From: Bacteroidota bacterium
GTDB taxonomy: Bacteria; Bacteroidota; Bacteroidia; Flavobacteriales_F; PHOS-HE28
Assembly (NCBI GenBank): GCA_018267055.1
Contig: JAFDZF010000136.1
Span: 1-56,736, forward strand
Length of the DNA stretch: 56,736 bases
Direction: 5' to 3'
The notes beneath the pieces are model-generated. The model was not told where the DNA came from. It made no database searches and worked only from the letters and a program-made list of their open reading frames with translations. Shown piece by piece: positions 1 through 7,684 of the stretch; positions within the stretch are counted from its first letter, which is position 1, and every line of letters begins with the position of its first letter. The translations under genes were made by a program, and so were the position numbers.

Positions 1-716
1 ACTTCCTGGAACCGGCCGTCCTGCAGGGCGATGCCCTTCCGCCCGTCCGCGATGGTGAGGCCGGACCAGAGCGCGAAGTCGTTCAGCGAAGCGGGGCCAC
101 GGCTGCTGAAGTAGCGGCGGACCAGTTCGGCGAGCGCTTCCTCGCGGTGCGGAACCGGTGCCTTCGGCACGCGCTCTTCCAGCAGGGCATAGGTGAACTG
201 TTTGCCCTTGCGCGGCCCGCTGCAGATCACGCCCTCCAGCTCGGCATGCATCAGCAGGTGGACGAGCCGCATCCCGCCGGTGTCGAAGCGTGCGCGCTTC
301 AGGGCGTCGGCCAGTTCGAAGCGGTCGAGGTGCAGGCCGCCTTCCAGCGCCCGGGCCAATACCTCGTCCGCGCGACGGAGGGTGCGCTCCTCCAGCCCCA
401 GCTTGCGGTACATGGTGCCGATGGCCTGCTGCACGCGCGGACCGGTGAGCAGCAGCAGCCAGCGGATGTCCTCCGGGGCCACGAAATGCCAGGTGGGGCG
501 GCAGAGGTGCGTGCGCAGGATACGCCCGGCGTCGAACGCGGCCTCCACCGCCGCATCGTCCGCGCCGCACCGCTGGCCCAGGGCCCACTTGGCGCCGTAA
601 TAGTCCTGGGCCTGCACGGCGCCGAACCAGCGCACCACGGCCTCCGGCCCTTCGAGCGGGGCCCCGATCAAACGCTGCTGCGCCAGCCGGCGCGCGACGA
701 TCTCGTCGGCGGTCAT
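1..716 (-). CDS. AlkZ-like winged-helix DNA glycosylase (HTH_42), 3' end outside window
   Basis: About 238 N-terminal residues are visible; the ATG lies at 716 and the gene runs off the left edge. The protein opens with a helical segment, then V-Q-A-Q-D at residues 34-38, which fits the QxQ catalytic motif (here Q35 and Q37) of the AlkZ/HTH_42 family. An arginine-rich stretch ending T-W-H-F follows near residue 75. Family knowledge: AlkZ-type glycosylases remove bulky or cross-linked alkylated bases with tandem winged-helix domains. It lies 27 bp downstream of the GlsB-type gene on the same strand and is divergent from an MGMT gene, so alkylation repair is a sensible role. Members are about 350-400 residues, so roughly a third is missing here. 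Substrate is unknown. Confidence 0.82.
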   Translation of the reverse strand, partial: MTADEIVARRLAQQRLIGAPLEGPEAVVRWFGAVQAQDYYGAKWALGQRCGADDAAVEAAFDAGRILRTHLCRPTWHFVAPEDIRWLLLLTGPRVQQAIGTMYRKLGLEERTLRRADEVLARALEGGLHLDRFELADALKRARFDTGGMRLVHLLMHAELEGVICSGPRKGKQFTYALLEERVPKAPVPHREEALAELVRRYFSSRGPASLNDFALWSGLTIADGRKGIALQDGRFQE

Positions 717-743
717 GGATGCCCACGAAGATCGTCCCCGATC

Positions 744-986
744 CTATTCCTTGACCAACCGCGACACGATCAGCAAGGCGACCGCGCCGATGGCGGAACT
801 GATGGCCGTGCCCGTCCAGGTGCCGCTGAGGCCGAGATGCGTCACCCCCAGGAGCCATCCGCCAACGAAGCCGCCGACGATGCCCAGCAGGATGTCCAAG
901 AGCAGGCGGAAGCCCTTCTCCCGCGCGATAAGGCCGGCCAGCCAGCCGGCGACGGCACCGATAAGGACACTGCCAAGGATATACAT
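744..986 (-). CDS. GlsB/YeaQ/YmgE-family small stress membrane protein
   Basis: About 80 residues with three hydrophobic helices and the glycine-rich pattern of the transglycosylase-associated (GlsB/YeaQ/YmgE) family, such as G-A-V-A-G-W-L-A-G and G-I-V-G-G-F-V-G-G. The start is chosen at ATG 986, which gives M-Y-I-L-G and the usual family length of 80-84; ATG 998 would add four residues. No Shine-Dalgarno is visible for either. Family members are stress-induced inner-membrane proteins of unclear molecular role. It precedes the AlkZ-like gene on the same strand, probably in one transcript, and faces the MGMT gene across a 69-bp divergent promoter region. Confidence 0.85.
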   Translation of the reverse strand: MYILGSVLIGAVAGWLAGLIAREKGFRLLLDILLGIVGGFVGGWLLGVTHLGLSGTWTGTAISSAIGAVALLIVSRLVKE

Positions 987-1055
987 GGTGGGATGCATGT
1001 CATGATCGGACGTCGGCCGGCGCATCGGTCACAGCCACCGCGTTATGTTGGTACC

Positions 1056-1553
1056 GTGGATGCGTCCTGGGCCCGGTACACATGCATGCCCTCCCCCGTG
1101 GGCGAACTGCTCCTGACGGCGGACGGCACAGGGGCGTTGACGCGGGTGTTCTTCCCGCCATATACGGTACCGCCCGATGCGGTGCGCGACGATGCCGCGC
1201 TCACGGAGGCCCACCGGCAGCTGGACGCCTACTTCAGCGGAACGCTCACTGTGTTCGACCTGCCGCTCGCCCCGTCCGGCACCGGCTTCCAGCGGGCGGT
1301 GTGGCGGGCCCTGTCGGACATCCCCTACGGCGCCACCATCAGCTATGGCGAGCTGGCGCGGCGCATCGGGCAGCCCGACGCGGCCCGGGCCGTGGGGCTC
1401 GCCAACGGCCAGAACCCCATCGCCATCATCGTGCCCTGCCACCGCGTGATCGGGGCGTCGGGCACGCTCACCGGCTACGGGGGCGGGCTCGCGCGCAAGC
1501 ATTGGCTCCTCACGCACGAGCGCCGCCTGCGGGAACCGGAGCTGTTCACCTGA
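1056..1553 (+). CDS. Methylated-DNA--[protein]-cysteine S-methyltransferase (first copy)
   Basis: A 165-residue MGMT. The acceptor motif I-V-P-C-H-R-V-I-G carries the cysteine at residue 128, preceded by A-R-A-V-G-L-A-N-G-Q-N-P and followed by G-Y-G-G-G-L and a W-L-L-x-H-E end, all standard. It transfers O6-alkyl groups from guanine to its own cysteine, so it is used once. The GTG at 1056 is chosen because it places the S-P-V-G-E-L strand about 14 residues from the N-terminus, as in relatives; ATG 1086 would cut into that strand and upstream ATGs add unrelated sequence. It is divergent from the GlsB/AlkZ pair. A second, more diverged MGMT lies at 33846. Confidence 0.93.
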   Translation: MDASWARYTCMPSPVGELLLTADGTGALTRVFFPPYTVPPDAVRDDAALTEAHRQLDAYFSGTLTVFDLPLAPSGTGFQRAVWRALSDIPYGATISYGELARRIGQPDAARAVGLANGQNPIAIIVPCHRVIGASGTLTGYGGGLARKHWLLTHERRLREPELFT

Positions 1554-1582
1554 ACGACGACCTTTGCGGGGACATCTCCCCC

Positions 1583-1921
1583 ATGATCCACTGGCTCGCC
1601 GGCACCGCCCCCGCCCCTCCCTATTTCGCGGTCATCTTCAGCTCGACCAAGCGCACGCCGCGCGATGGCTATGCGGAAATGGACGCGGCCACCATCCAGG
1701 CCGTGGAACAGGTGCCGGGCTACCTGGGCCATCAGTCGGTGAGCAGCGGGGAGGACACCCTCTTCATCTCCTACTGGAAGGACGAGGCGGCCATCGCCGC
1801 CTGGCGGGAGGACCAGCTGCACCGCACGGCCATGCAGGCCGGCCGCGAACGGTGGTACGAGCGGTACGACATCCAGACCTGCGAGGTGCGTGCGGCCCGG
1901 GCGCATCGCCACCCGGCGTGA
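1583..1921 (+). CDS. Antibiotic biosynthesis monooxygenase (ABM) domain protein
   Basis: A 112-residue single-domain protein. The core pattern Y-F-A-V-I-F-S-S, V-P-G-Y-L-G-H-Q-S and F-I-S-Y-W-K-D-E-A-A-I-A-A-W-R is that of ABM/YgiN-like ferredoxin-fold monomers, which form dimers and act as cofactor-free oxygenases, heme-degrading enzymes or simply small-molecule binders. The H-x-x-A-M-x-x-G-R-x-x-W-Y end is also usual. The start at ATG 1583 leaves a 29-bp gap after MGMT. The specific reaction cannot be named from the sequence. Confidence 0.85.
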   Translation: MIHWLAGTAPAPPYFAVIFSSTKRTPRDGYAEMDAATIQAVEQVPGYLGHQSVSSGEDTLFISYWKDEAAIAAWREDQLHRTAMQAGRERWYERYDIQTCEVRAARAHRHPA

Positions 1922-1956
1922 TCCCCCACCTTTGCCCCGCATCCGACACCTTGCGC

Positions 1957-2730
1957 ATGAGCGACGGCTACGTGAAGACCTCCGTGGAAGGCGGCATCGC
2001 CACCATCACCTTCCACCACCCCAAGAGCAACAGCCTGCCCGGCCACGTGCTGCGGTCCATGGCCCAGGCCATCACCGACGCGGGCCGCGACACCGGCGTG
2101 CGGGCGATCGTGCTGCGCAGCGATGGCTACAAGGCCTTCTGCGCCGGTGCGTCCTTCGATGAGCTGCTGGCCATCGATACGGAGGAGAAGGGCCGCATCT
2201 TCTTCAGCGGGTTCGCGGGCGTGATCAATGCCATCCGCACCGCCCCCGTCCTGGTCATCGGCCGCATCCACAGCCACACGGTGGGCGGCGGCGTAGGGCT
2301 CGCCTGCGCCGTGGACATCGCCTATGCGCATGAAGGCGCCTCGGCCCGCCTGAGCGAGCTGGCCATCGGCATCGGCCCCTTCGTGGTGGGCCCGGCGGTG
2401 GAGCGCAAGGTGGGCGCCGGCACCTTCGGCCTGCTCACCGCCACGCCCGCCACCCGCCGCAGCGCCGCCTGGTGCGAGCAGCGCGGCCTGTACGCCGAAG
2501 TGCTCCCCACCATCGAGGCCCTCGACGCCCGGGTCGACGCGCACGCGAAGGAGCTGACCACCTACAGCCCCGAGGCCATGGCCGAGCTGAAGCGCGTGAT
2601 GTGGCGAGGGACCGAGGATTGGGATACCCTGCTCGCCGAGCGCGCCGTGATGAGCGGCCGCCTCGTACTCTCCGATTTCACGGCCCGGGCCATCGCAAAG
2701 TTCAAGCAGGAGGCCGCCCGGAAAGGGTGA
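1957..2730 (+). CDS. Enoyl-CoA hydratase/isomerase family protein
   Basis: A 257-residue crotonase-fold protein. The acyl-CoA binding and oxyanion-hole segments are visible: F-C-A-G-A-S-F-D near residue 64 and H-T-V-G-G-G-V-G-L-A-C near residue 107. A glutamate in L-S-E-L-A-I-G-I-G-P sits where hydratases carry a catalytic acid. The rest resembles Bacteroidota hydratases of branched-chain or fatty acid degradation, possibly methylglutaconyl-CoA hydratase; substrate is not resolved. A CACCTTTG promoter-like element ends 22 bp before ATG 1957. It is distinct from PaaG at 30345. Confidence 0.88.
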   Translation: MSDGYVKTSVEGGIATITFHHPKSNSLPGHVLRSMAQAITDAGRDTGVRAIVLRSDGYKAFCAGASFDELLAIDTEEKGRIFFSGFAGVINAIRTAPVLVIGRIHSHTVGGGVGLACAVDIAYAHEGASARLSELAIGIGPFVVGPAVERKVGAGTFGLLTATPATRRSAAWCEQRGLYAEVLPTIEALDARVDAHAKELTTYSPEAMAELKRVMWRGTEDWDTLLAERAVMSGRLVLSDFTARAIAKFKQEAARKG

Positions 2731-2814
2731 GCGCCGGGAAGCGCCCGAGGAACCTTCCGTGCTGCCGATCCGTAGGAACGCCCGCCCGGGGACCGCTTTC
2801 CCGGGTCCGTTCCA

Positions 2815-4281
2815 TTGAAGGGCCTCACCTCCACCACATCGCGCAAGGTGCTGCTGCTGCTGTACGGCACGCTGCTCGTGGTCGGCGCCACGCTGATCGC
2901 CTGGGTGCACAGCGGGCAGCAGCGGATGCTGCAGCAGGAGGCCTGGTCGCGCCTCGGCGGGGTCACCGGCACCCTGGCCGCGCAGGTGGACGGCGGTCGG
3001 GTGACCCGCCTGCTCGATACCTACGACTCGCGCGGCATGATCATCAAGAACACGCAGGACGCCTGGTACTATGTGCTGCACGAAGCGCTCCGCAAGAGCG
3101 CGGCGGCCGCCGCGCTGGAGCAGCCCCTGCGCATCCTCGCCTACGACGCCCGCAAGGCCGAGCTCCAGGTGGTGGCCACCTCCGCGGAACGCCCCGAGCT
3201 GCGTGAGCCCTACCAGGCTCCTGGCACCCGGGCCATCATCGCGTACCTCGGCGGTGGATCATCGGAGGCGCGGCGCGCCGTGTTCGGCCCGCAGGTGGCC
3301 GCCTTCGATGCGGTCCACGACGCGCAAGGGCAGGTGGTGGGCGTGGTCATCGCGGAGCATCCGCTGGGCGACCTCATCGCCATCGCGCGGGGACGGCTGT
3401 GGCGCAACATCGGCCTGGCCGCCCTGGTGTTCCTCGTCATCGGCTTCTTCCTCTTCCGCTCGGTGGGCCGCATGGTCCAGCGCGAGGAGGACGCGCGCAG
3501 CACCTGGCAGCGGCTGCATGCGGGCGTCACCGACAGCATCGCCTACGCCGGCAAGATCCAGGGCGCGCTCATCCCGCCGCCGGAGCGCTTCCGCGAGCAG
3601 TTCGCGGACTACTTCCTGCTGAACCGGCCGAAGGACGTGGTGAGCGGCGATTTCCACTGGTACCACCGCATCAGCGACCATGCGTGCTTCGTGGCCACCG
3701 CCGATTGCACCGGCCACGGCCTGCCCGGCGCCATGATGGCGGCCATCGGCTGCTCCCTGCTCAACGAGCTGGTGACGCAGCAGCCCCACCTCGATCCCGC
3801 GGAGCTGCTGGGCCTGCTCAACGAGCGCATGGTGCAGGCACTGAACCAGAACGGCCAGCGCAAGGGCGCGGGCGACGGCATGGACGTGGCGCTGTGCCGC
3901 ATCGACCGCAACGAGCGCGAGATCCTCTTCGCCGGTGCGTTCCGCCCGCTCTACTGGATGCACGAGGGCCAGCTCACCGTGATCAACGGCGACCGCCGCC
4001 CCATCGGCGGCTCACAGCACGACCCGCACCGCAAGTTCTCCGTGCACCGCATCGCCTACCACGGCGGCGACCGCATCTACCTCTTCAGCGACGGCTACGT
4101 GGACCAGTTCGGCGGGCCCGGCCGCCGCAAATTCATGACCAAGCGGTTCAACGAGCTCCTCCTCGCCCACCAGCACATGCCCATGGCCCTGCAGGCCGAT
4201 GTGCTGGAACGCGCCTTCCTCGACTGGAAGGGTGCGAACGATCAGGTGGACGACGTGTGCGTGCTCGGGCTCGCGGTCTGA
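2815..4281 (+). CDS. Membrane-anchored SpoIIE/RsbU-type PP2C serine phosphatase
   Basis: 488 residues. A first membrane helix lies at about 11-30, an extracytoplasmic sensor-like region follows, and a second helix lies near 200-222. A PP2C-like SpoIIE domain fills the C-terminus. Metal-binding motifs are present: V-V-S-G-D-F-H, A-T-A-D-C-T-G-H-G-L-P-G-A and L-F-S-D-G-Y-V-D-Q. Such proteins dephosphorylate anti-sigma-factor antagonists or regulators in response to envelope signals. The frame opens with TTG at 2815 (M-K-G-L-T-S), because no suitable in-frame ATG precedes the first helix. No partner anti-sigma or antagonist gene is nearby, so the target is unknown. Confidence 0.88.
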   Translation: MKGLTSTTSRKVLLLLYGTLLVVGATLIAWVHSGQQRMLQQEAWSRLGGVTGTLAAQVDGGRVTRLLDTYDSRGMIIKNTQDAWYYVLHEALRKSAAAAALEQPLRILAYDARKAELQVVATSAERPELREPYQAPGTRAIIAYLGGGSSEARRAVFGPQVAAFDAVHDAQGQVVGVVIAEHPLGDLIAIARGRLWRNIGLAALVFLVIGFFLFRSVGRMVQREEDARSTWQRLHAGVTDSIAYAGKIQGALIPPPERFREQFADYFLLNRPKDVVSGDFHWYHRISDHACFVATADCTGHGLPGAMMAAIGCSLLNELVTQQPHLDPAELLGLLNERMVQALNQNGQRKGAGDGMDVALCRIDRNEREILFAGAFRPLYWMHEGQLTVINGDRRPIGGSQHDPHRKFSVHRIAYHGGDRIYLFSDGYVDQFGGPGRRKFMTKRFNELLLAHQHMPMALQADVLERAFLDWKGANDQVDDVCVLGLAV

Positions 4282-4379
4282 ACCCGCGCGACATCCGTCC
4301 GGGAGGCCCATGCGGGCACGCATGCTTGGGCACGCATCACGGCCGGGCGCACGAGGGCCCCGCAAACGCCCGCTGCCGC

Positions 4380-4387
4380 TATATTTG
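4380..4387 (+). promoter_or_regulatory. -7 promoter element, TATATTTG
   Basis: An exact match to the Bacteroidota TAnnTTTG -7 consensus, 38 bp before the DUF349 gene start, in a 144-bp intergenic gap. Confidence 0.75.
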
Positions 4388-4425
4388 ATCGCGCGGCCCC
4401 ACCAGAACGGCCGCCATTGGTCCGA

Positions 4426-6183
4426 ATGGCAACGAAGAGCGAGTTGATCGCACGCATGGAAGGGCTCCTCCAGCAGGGCGATGTGGAACAGGCGTCGGAG
4501 ACCGTGGAGGGCCTGAAGGAGGCGTATGAGGCGATCGTGGCGGCCACCCAGCAGGCGGCCGCCGACCAGCGCGCACCCGAAAGCGCCGAGGGCGAGGCCG
4601 CTGCCGCGGAACCCGCCGCCGAGGTGGCCGTCCAGCCCATCGAGTCCGCTCCCCTGCTCGACGAGGACGACAAGAAGTTCAAGCAGCTGCTCGACGCCTT
4701 CAACACGAAGGTGAACGACATCCGCCGCAAGCGGCAGAAGGAGGAGGCCGACAACCTGGCCGCCAAGCAGGCGATCATGGAGGAGCTGAAGGCCCTCATC
4801 GCCAACGAGGAGAACATCGGCAACGCCTTCCAGCGCTTCACCGAGCTGGGCGAGAAGTGGCGCACCATCGGGCCCGTGCCCCAGCAGGCCTACCGCGACC
4901 TGCAGCGCGACTACAGCCACCTGCGCGACGAGTTCTTCTACCACATCCGCATCTACAAGGAGCTGCGCGACCATGACCTGAAGAAGAACACCGCCCTCAA
5001 GCAGGCGCTCATCGCCGACATGGAGGCCGTGCAGAAGGTGGAGAGCGTGCGCGAGGCCGAGGCCCTGGTGAAGGAGTACCAGGAGAAATGGCACCAGATC
5101 GGTCCCGTGGTGAAGGAGGACTGGGAGATCGTGCGCGACGGCTTCTGGAACGCCACGCGCGTGGTGTACGACCGCATCAACGAGTACTACAAGGCGCGCC
5201 GCGCGGAGCACGAGACCAACCTCGCCTCCAAGCAGGCCCTGGTGGACAAGGTGAACGCCATCGTGGCCCAGGCCGAGAACATCGGTGCCAAGGAGTGGAA
5301 GACCCTCACCGACCAGGTGCTCGAGCTGCAGACCGCGTGGAAGAGCATCGGCTTCGCCACCAAGAAGGACAACGAACGCATCTGGAAGGAGTTCCGCAAC
5401 GCCTGCAACGCCTTCTTCGACCGGAAGAACGCCTTCTTCACCGTGCTGAAGGACCAGTTCAAGGCCGTGCGCGAGAAGAAGGAAGCCCTGCTGGCGCAAG
5501 CCGTGGCCCTGAAGGACAGCACCGAATGGCGCAACACGGCCGACAAGCTGAAGCAGCTGCAAGCCCAGTGGAAGGAGGCCGGCAGCGCGGGCCCGCGCGA
5601 TGAGCACCGCCTGTGGAACAAGTTCCGCGAGGCCTGCGACGCGTTCTTCCAGGCGCGCCACGCCACCTTCGAGAAGCTCGACGCCGAACAGGCCGAGAAC
5701 GCCAAGGCCAAGGAGACCCTCATCGCCGAGATCGAGGCCTTCGCCCTCACCGGCGACCGCAACGCCGACATGGAGACCCTCCGCTCCTTCACCCAGCGCT
5801 GGATGAACAGCGGCCGCGTGTCGCCCAAGCAGTACGACGCCTTCAGCGAGCGCTACCGCGCCGCGCTGGACAAGCAGTACGGACAGCTGAAGATGAACGA
5901 GGAGGAGCGCCGCCGCATGGTGTTCCAGGGCCGCGTGGAGGACATCAAGGCCAGCCCCGACGGCCGCTTCCAGCTGGAGAAGGAAGGCCGCTTCATCAAG
6001 CGCAAGATCGAGGAGCTGGAGAACGAGATGCGCCAGATGGAGCGCAACATGGGCATGTTCAACTTCAAGAGCGCCAGCGGCGAGGCCATGAAGCGCGACA
6101 TGGAGAAGAAGATCGAGCGGGCCCGGCAGGACGTCGACCGCCTCCGCGCCCAGCACAGGCAACTGATGCAGGAGCTGAAGTAG
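4426..6183 (+). CDS. DUF349 repeat protein
   Basis: 585 residues, highly charged and helical. After an acidic, alanine-rich N-terminal region there are five DUF349 units, recognised by a W-x-x-x-G motif at about residues 145, 222, 304, 382 and 459 (for example K-W-R-T-I-G-P-V and A-W-K-S-I-G-F-A). A long coiled coil ends the protein. DUF349 proteins are common in Bacteroidota and Actinomycetota; their molecular function is not settled. ATG 4426 (M-A-T-K-S-E-L) is preferred over a TTG nine bases upstream. A perfect TATATTTG promoter element precedes it. Confidence 0.9.
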   Translation: MATKSELIARMEGLLQQGDVEQASETVEGLKEAYEAIVAATQQAAADQRAPESAEGEAAAAEPAAEVAVQPIESAPLLDEDDKKFKQLLDAFNTKVNDIRRKRQKEEADNLAAKQAIMEELKALIANEENIGNAFQRFTELGEKWRTIGPVPQQAYRDLQRDYSHLRDEFFYHIRIYKELRDHDLKKNTALKQALIADMEAVQKVESVREAEALVKEYQEKWHQIGPVVKEDWEIVRDGFWNATRVVYDRINEYYKARRAEHETNLASKQALVDKVNAIVAQAENIGAKEWKTLTDQVLELQTAWKSIGFATKKDNERIWKEFRNACNAFFDRKNAFFTVLKDQFKAVREKKEALLAQAVALKDSTEWRNTADKLKQLQAQWKEAGSAGPRDEHRLWNKFREACDAFFQARHATFEKLDAEQAENAKAKETLIAEIEAFALTGDRNADMETLRSFTQRWMNSGRVSPKQYDAFSERYRAALDKQYGQLKMNEEERRRMVFQGRVEDIKASPDGRFQLEKEGRFIKRKIEELENEMRQMERNMGMFNFKSASGEAMKRDMEKKIERARQDVDRLRAQHRQLMQELK

Positions 6184-6190
6184 GCCGGCC

Positions 6191-6628
6191 GTGAGCGACC
6201 CGCAGGCGTTCCCCGTCGCCATCGACATCCCCGTCGCCTGGGGTGAGCAGGACCTCTTCGGCCACGTGAACAACGTGGTGTACTTCCGCTACTTCGAGAG
6301 CGTGCGCATGCATTTCCTCGAACGCATCGGCGTGCTCCGCTCCCACGCCGGGCATGGCATCGGCGTCATCCTCGCCAGCACGGCCTGCGATTTCAAGAAG
6401 CCGGTGGTCTGGCCCCAGCGCCTGCACGTGGCCACGGGGGCATCGCGCATCGGCAACACCAGCTTCGTGCTGGACTACCGCATCACCGACGAACAGGAGG
6501 CCGTGGTGGCCACCGGCAGCAGCGTGCAGGTGATGTACGATTACCGCCGGGCCGAAAAGGTGCGCGTGCCGGAGGAGGTGCGCGCAGCGATCGTGGCGCT
6601 GCAAGGTGCTACATTCAACACGCCATGA
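6191..6628 (+). CDS. 4HBT-type acyl-CoA thioesterase
   Basis: 145-residue hot-dog-fold protein starting with GTG, seven bases after the DUF349 stop. The 4-hydroxybenzoyl-CoA thioesterase signature is clear: W-G-E-Q-D-L-F-G-H-V-N-N-V-V-Y-F-R-Y-F-E, with the catalytic aspartate at residue 21. It should hydrolyse acyl-CoA thioesters; the acyl group cannot be named. The stop overlaps the next start (ATGA at 6625), implying translational coupling. Confidence 0.9.
   Translation: MSDPQAFPVAIDIPVAWGEQDLFGHVNNVVYFRYFESVRMHFLERIGVLRSHAGHGIGVILASTACDFKKPVVWPQRLHVATGASRIGNTSFVLDYRITDEQEAVVATGSSVQVMYDYRRAEKVRVPEEVRAAIVALQGATFNTP
6610..6617 (+). promoter_or_regulatory. -7-like promoter element, TACATTCA
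   Basis: Lies within the end of the thioesterase gene and stops 7 bp before ATG 6625; it may give the DUF6265 gene its own short-leader transcript. Confidence 0.4.
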
Positions 6629-7152
6629 GGCCGTTCCGACCCCTGCTCCTCCTGCTGGCGGGCGCCGCCTGCGGCTCTCCGGCGCCCACCGATCCCGCCC
6701 CGGCGCCCCGGCCCGCTCCCGCACCGGCCGCCGCCGTGGAGCCCTGGACCAAGTACACCGCCCTCCTGGGCGACTGGGTGGACTCCACGTCCGACCCGCG
6801 CTTCCGCGCCTATGAGCATTGGCGGGCCATCGACGACAGCACCATGAACGGCAACGGCTACGTGCTCGCCGGCAAGGACACCGTGTTCGTGGAGGACCTG
6901 AAGCTGGCCCGCACGCAGGGGCAGGTGGTCTATTCCGCGCGCATCGACACCCGGAACGCCAGCGACTGGGTGCCCTTCGCCGCCCTCCCCGGCGGGCCGG
7001 ACTCGCTCATGTTCGAGAACCCCGGCCACGATTTCCCCCAGTGCATCCTGTACGTGCGCGATGCGATGGGCCGCCTGACCGTGCGCGCCACCGGCGTGGA
7101 GAGCGGCCGGGAACGTGCGGAGACCTTCGTCTACACCCGCCGCGGCCTGTGA
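6625..7152 (+). CDS. DUF6265-type secreted lipoprotein
   Basis: 175 residues. It starts with a basic then hydrophobic signal ending A-G-A-A-C, so Cys16 may be lipidated. A proline/alanine-rich linker follows. The mature domain has L-G-D-W-V-D, H-W-R-A-I-D-D-S-T-M-N-G, V-E-D-L-K-L and F-E-N-P-G-H-D-F-P-Q, the beta-barrel pattern of DUF6265 proteins, which have no proven function. Its start overlaps the thioesterase stop by four bases. Confidence 0.82.
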   Translation: MRPFRPLLLLLAGAACGSPAPTDPAPAPRPAPAPAAAVEPWTKYTALLGDWVDSTSDPRFRAYEHWRAIDDSTMNGNGYVLAGKDTVFVEDLKLARTQGQVVYSARIDTRNASDWVPFAALPGGPDSLMFENPGHDFPQCILYVRDAMGRLTVRATGVESGRERAETFVYTRRGL

Positions 7153-7158
7153 CCCGGC

Positions 7159-7170
7159 GTCGATCGACCG
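7159..7170. repeat. 12-bp direct repeat GTCGATCGACCG, left of mscL
   Basis: Identical to 7591-7602 on the other side of mscL. Contains the 10-bp palindrome GTCGATCGAC. Confidence 0.6.
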
Positions 7171-7200
7171 TCCAAAACCAACACCAAAACCATCAGGACC

Positions 7201-7578
7201 ATGGGCATGCTGAAGGAGTTCAAGGAATTCGCGTTGAAAGGCAACGTCATCGATCTGGCGGTCGCCGTGGTCATTGGCGCGGCATTCAATGGCATCGTGA
7301 AATCGCTCGTGGACGACATCATCACCCCGGCGATCCTGACACCCGCACTGAAAGCCGCCAACCTGAGCGATCTGGCGCAATTGACGATCCCCGGTACGGC
7401 CATCAAGTATGGCAACTTCCTCTCGCAGTGCATCTCCTTCCTCATTGTCGCGTTCGCCCTCTTCTTGGTGATCAAGGGGATCAATGCGACCAAGAAGAAG
7501 GAACCCGCTCCCGCCCCGGCCGGCCCCAGCAATGAGGAGAAGCTCCTGATGGAGATCCGCGACGCGCTGCGGAAGTGA
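7201..7578 (+). CDS. mscL: Large-conductance mechanosensitive channel MscL
   Basis: 125 residues, typical for MscL. The amphipathic N-terminus (M-L-K-E-F-K-E-F-A-L-K-G-N-V-I-D-L-A-V) leads into TM1 with the G-A-A-F-N-G-I-V pore segment. TM2 (Q-C-I-S-F-L-I-V-A-F-A-L-F-L-V) and a charged C-terminal helix (E-E-K-L-L-M-E-I-R-D) follow. It opens under membrane tension to release solutes on osmotic downshock. The leader just before ATG is A/C-rich and unstructured, without Shine-Dalgarno. The gene looks less GC-rich than its neighbours and is bracketed by a 12-bp repeat, see findings. Confidence 0.95.
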   Translation: MGMLKEFKEFALKGNVIDLAVAVVIGAAFNGIVKSLVDDIITPAILTPALKAANLSDLAQLTIPGTAIKYGNFLSQCISFLIVAFALFLVIKGINATKKKEPAPAPAGPSNEEKLLMEIRDALRK

Positions 7579-7684
7579 TCCGTTCGATCGGTCGATCGAC
7601 CGATCGCGTGCTTGTTATCGGATAGTCCGATCGGCTTTGGGGCTGATCGGCCCATTCCTTCATTGACCGATCGGCATCGATCGG
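7579..7684. terminator. Possible bidirectional terminator between convergent mscL and ABC ATPase gene
   Basis: Stacked inverted repeats fill the convergent gap. No long T-run follows, so this is inferred from position and structure only. Confidence 0.4.
7585..7606. repeat. 22-bp perfect palindrome in a GATCG cluster after mscL
   Basis: CGATCG, GTCGATCGAC and CGATCG joined form a perfect 22-bp palindrome, seven bases past the mscL stop. The region to 7684 holds seven GATCG words and at least one further hairpin (about 7634-7657, CCGATCGGC pairing with GCTGATCGG, one mismatch). It separates two convergent genes. Confidence 0.8.

Noticed and set aside
147-1055. N-terminal extension of the MGMT frame
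   Set aside because: It overlaps the AlkZ and GlsB genes antisense and resembles no domain; GTG 1056 gives the family N-terminus.
4012-6273. Long minus-strand open frame of 753 codons
   Set aside because: Low-complexity leucine/valine/histidine shadow of the DUF349 and SpoIIE genes.
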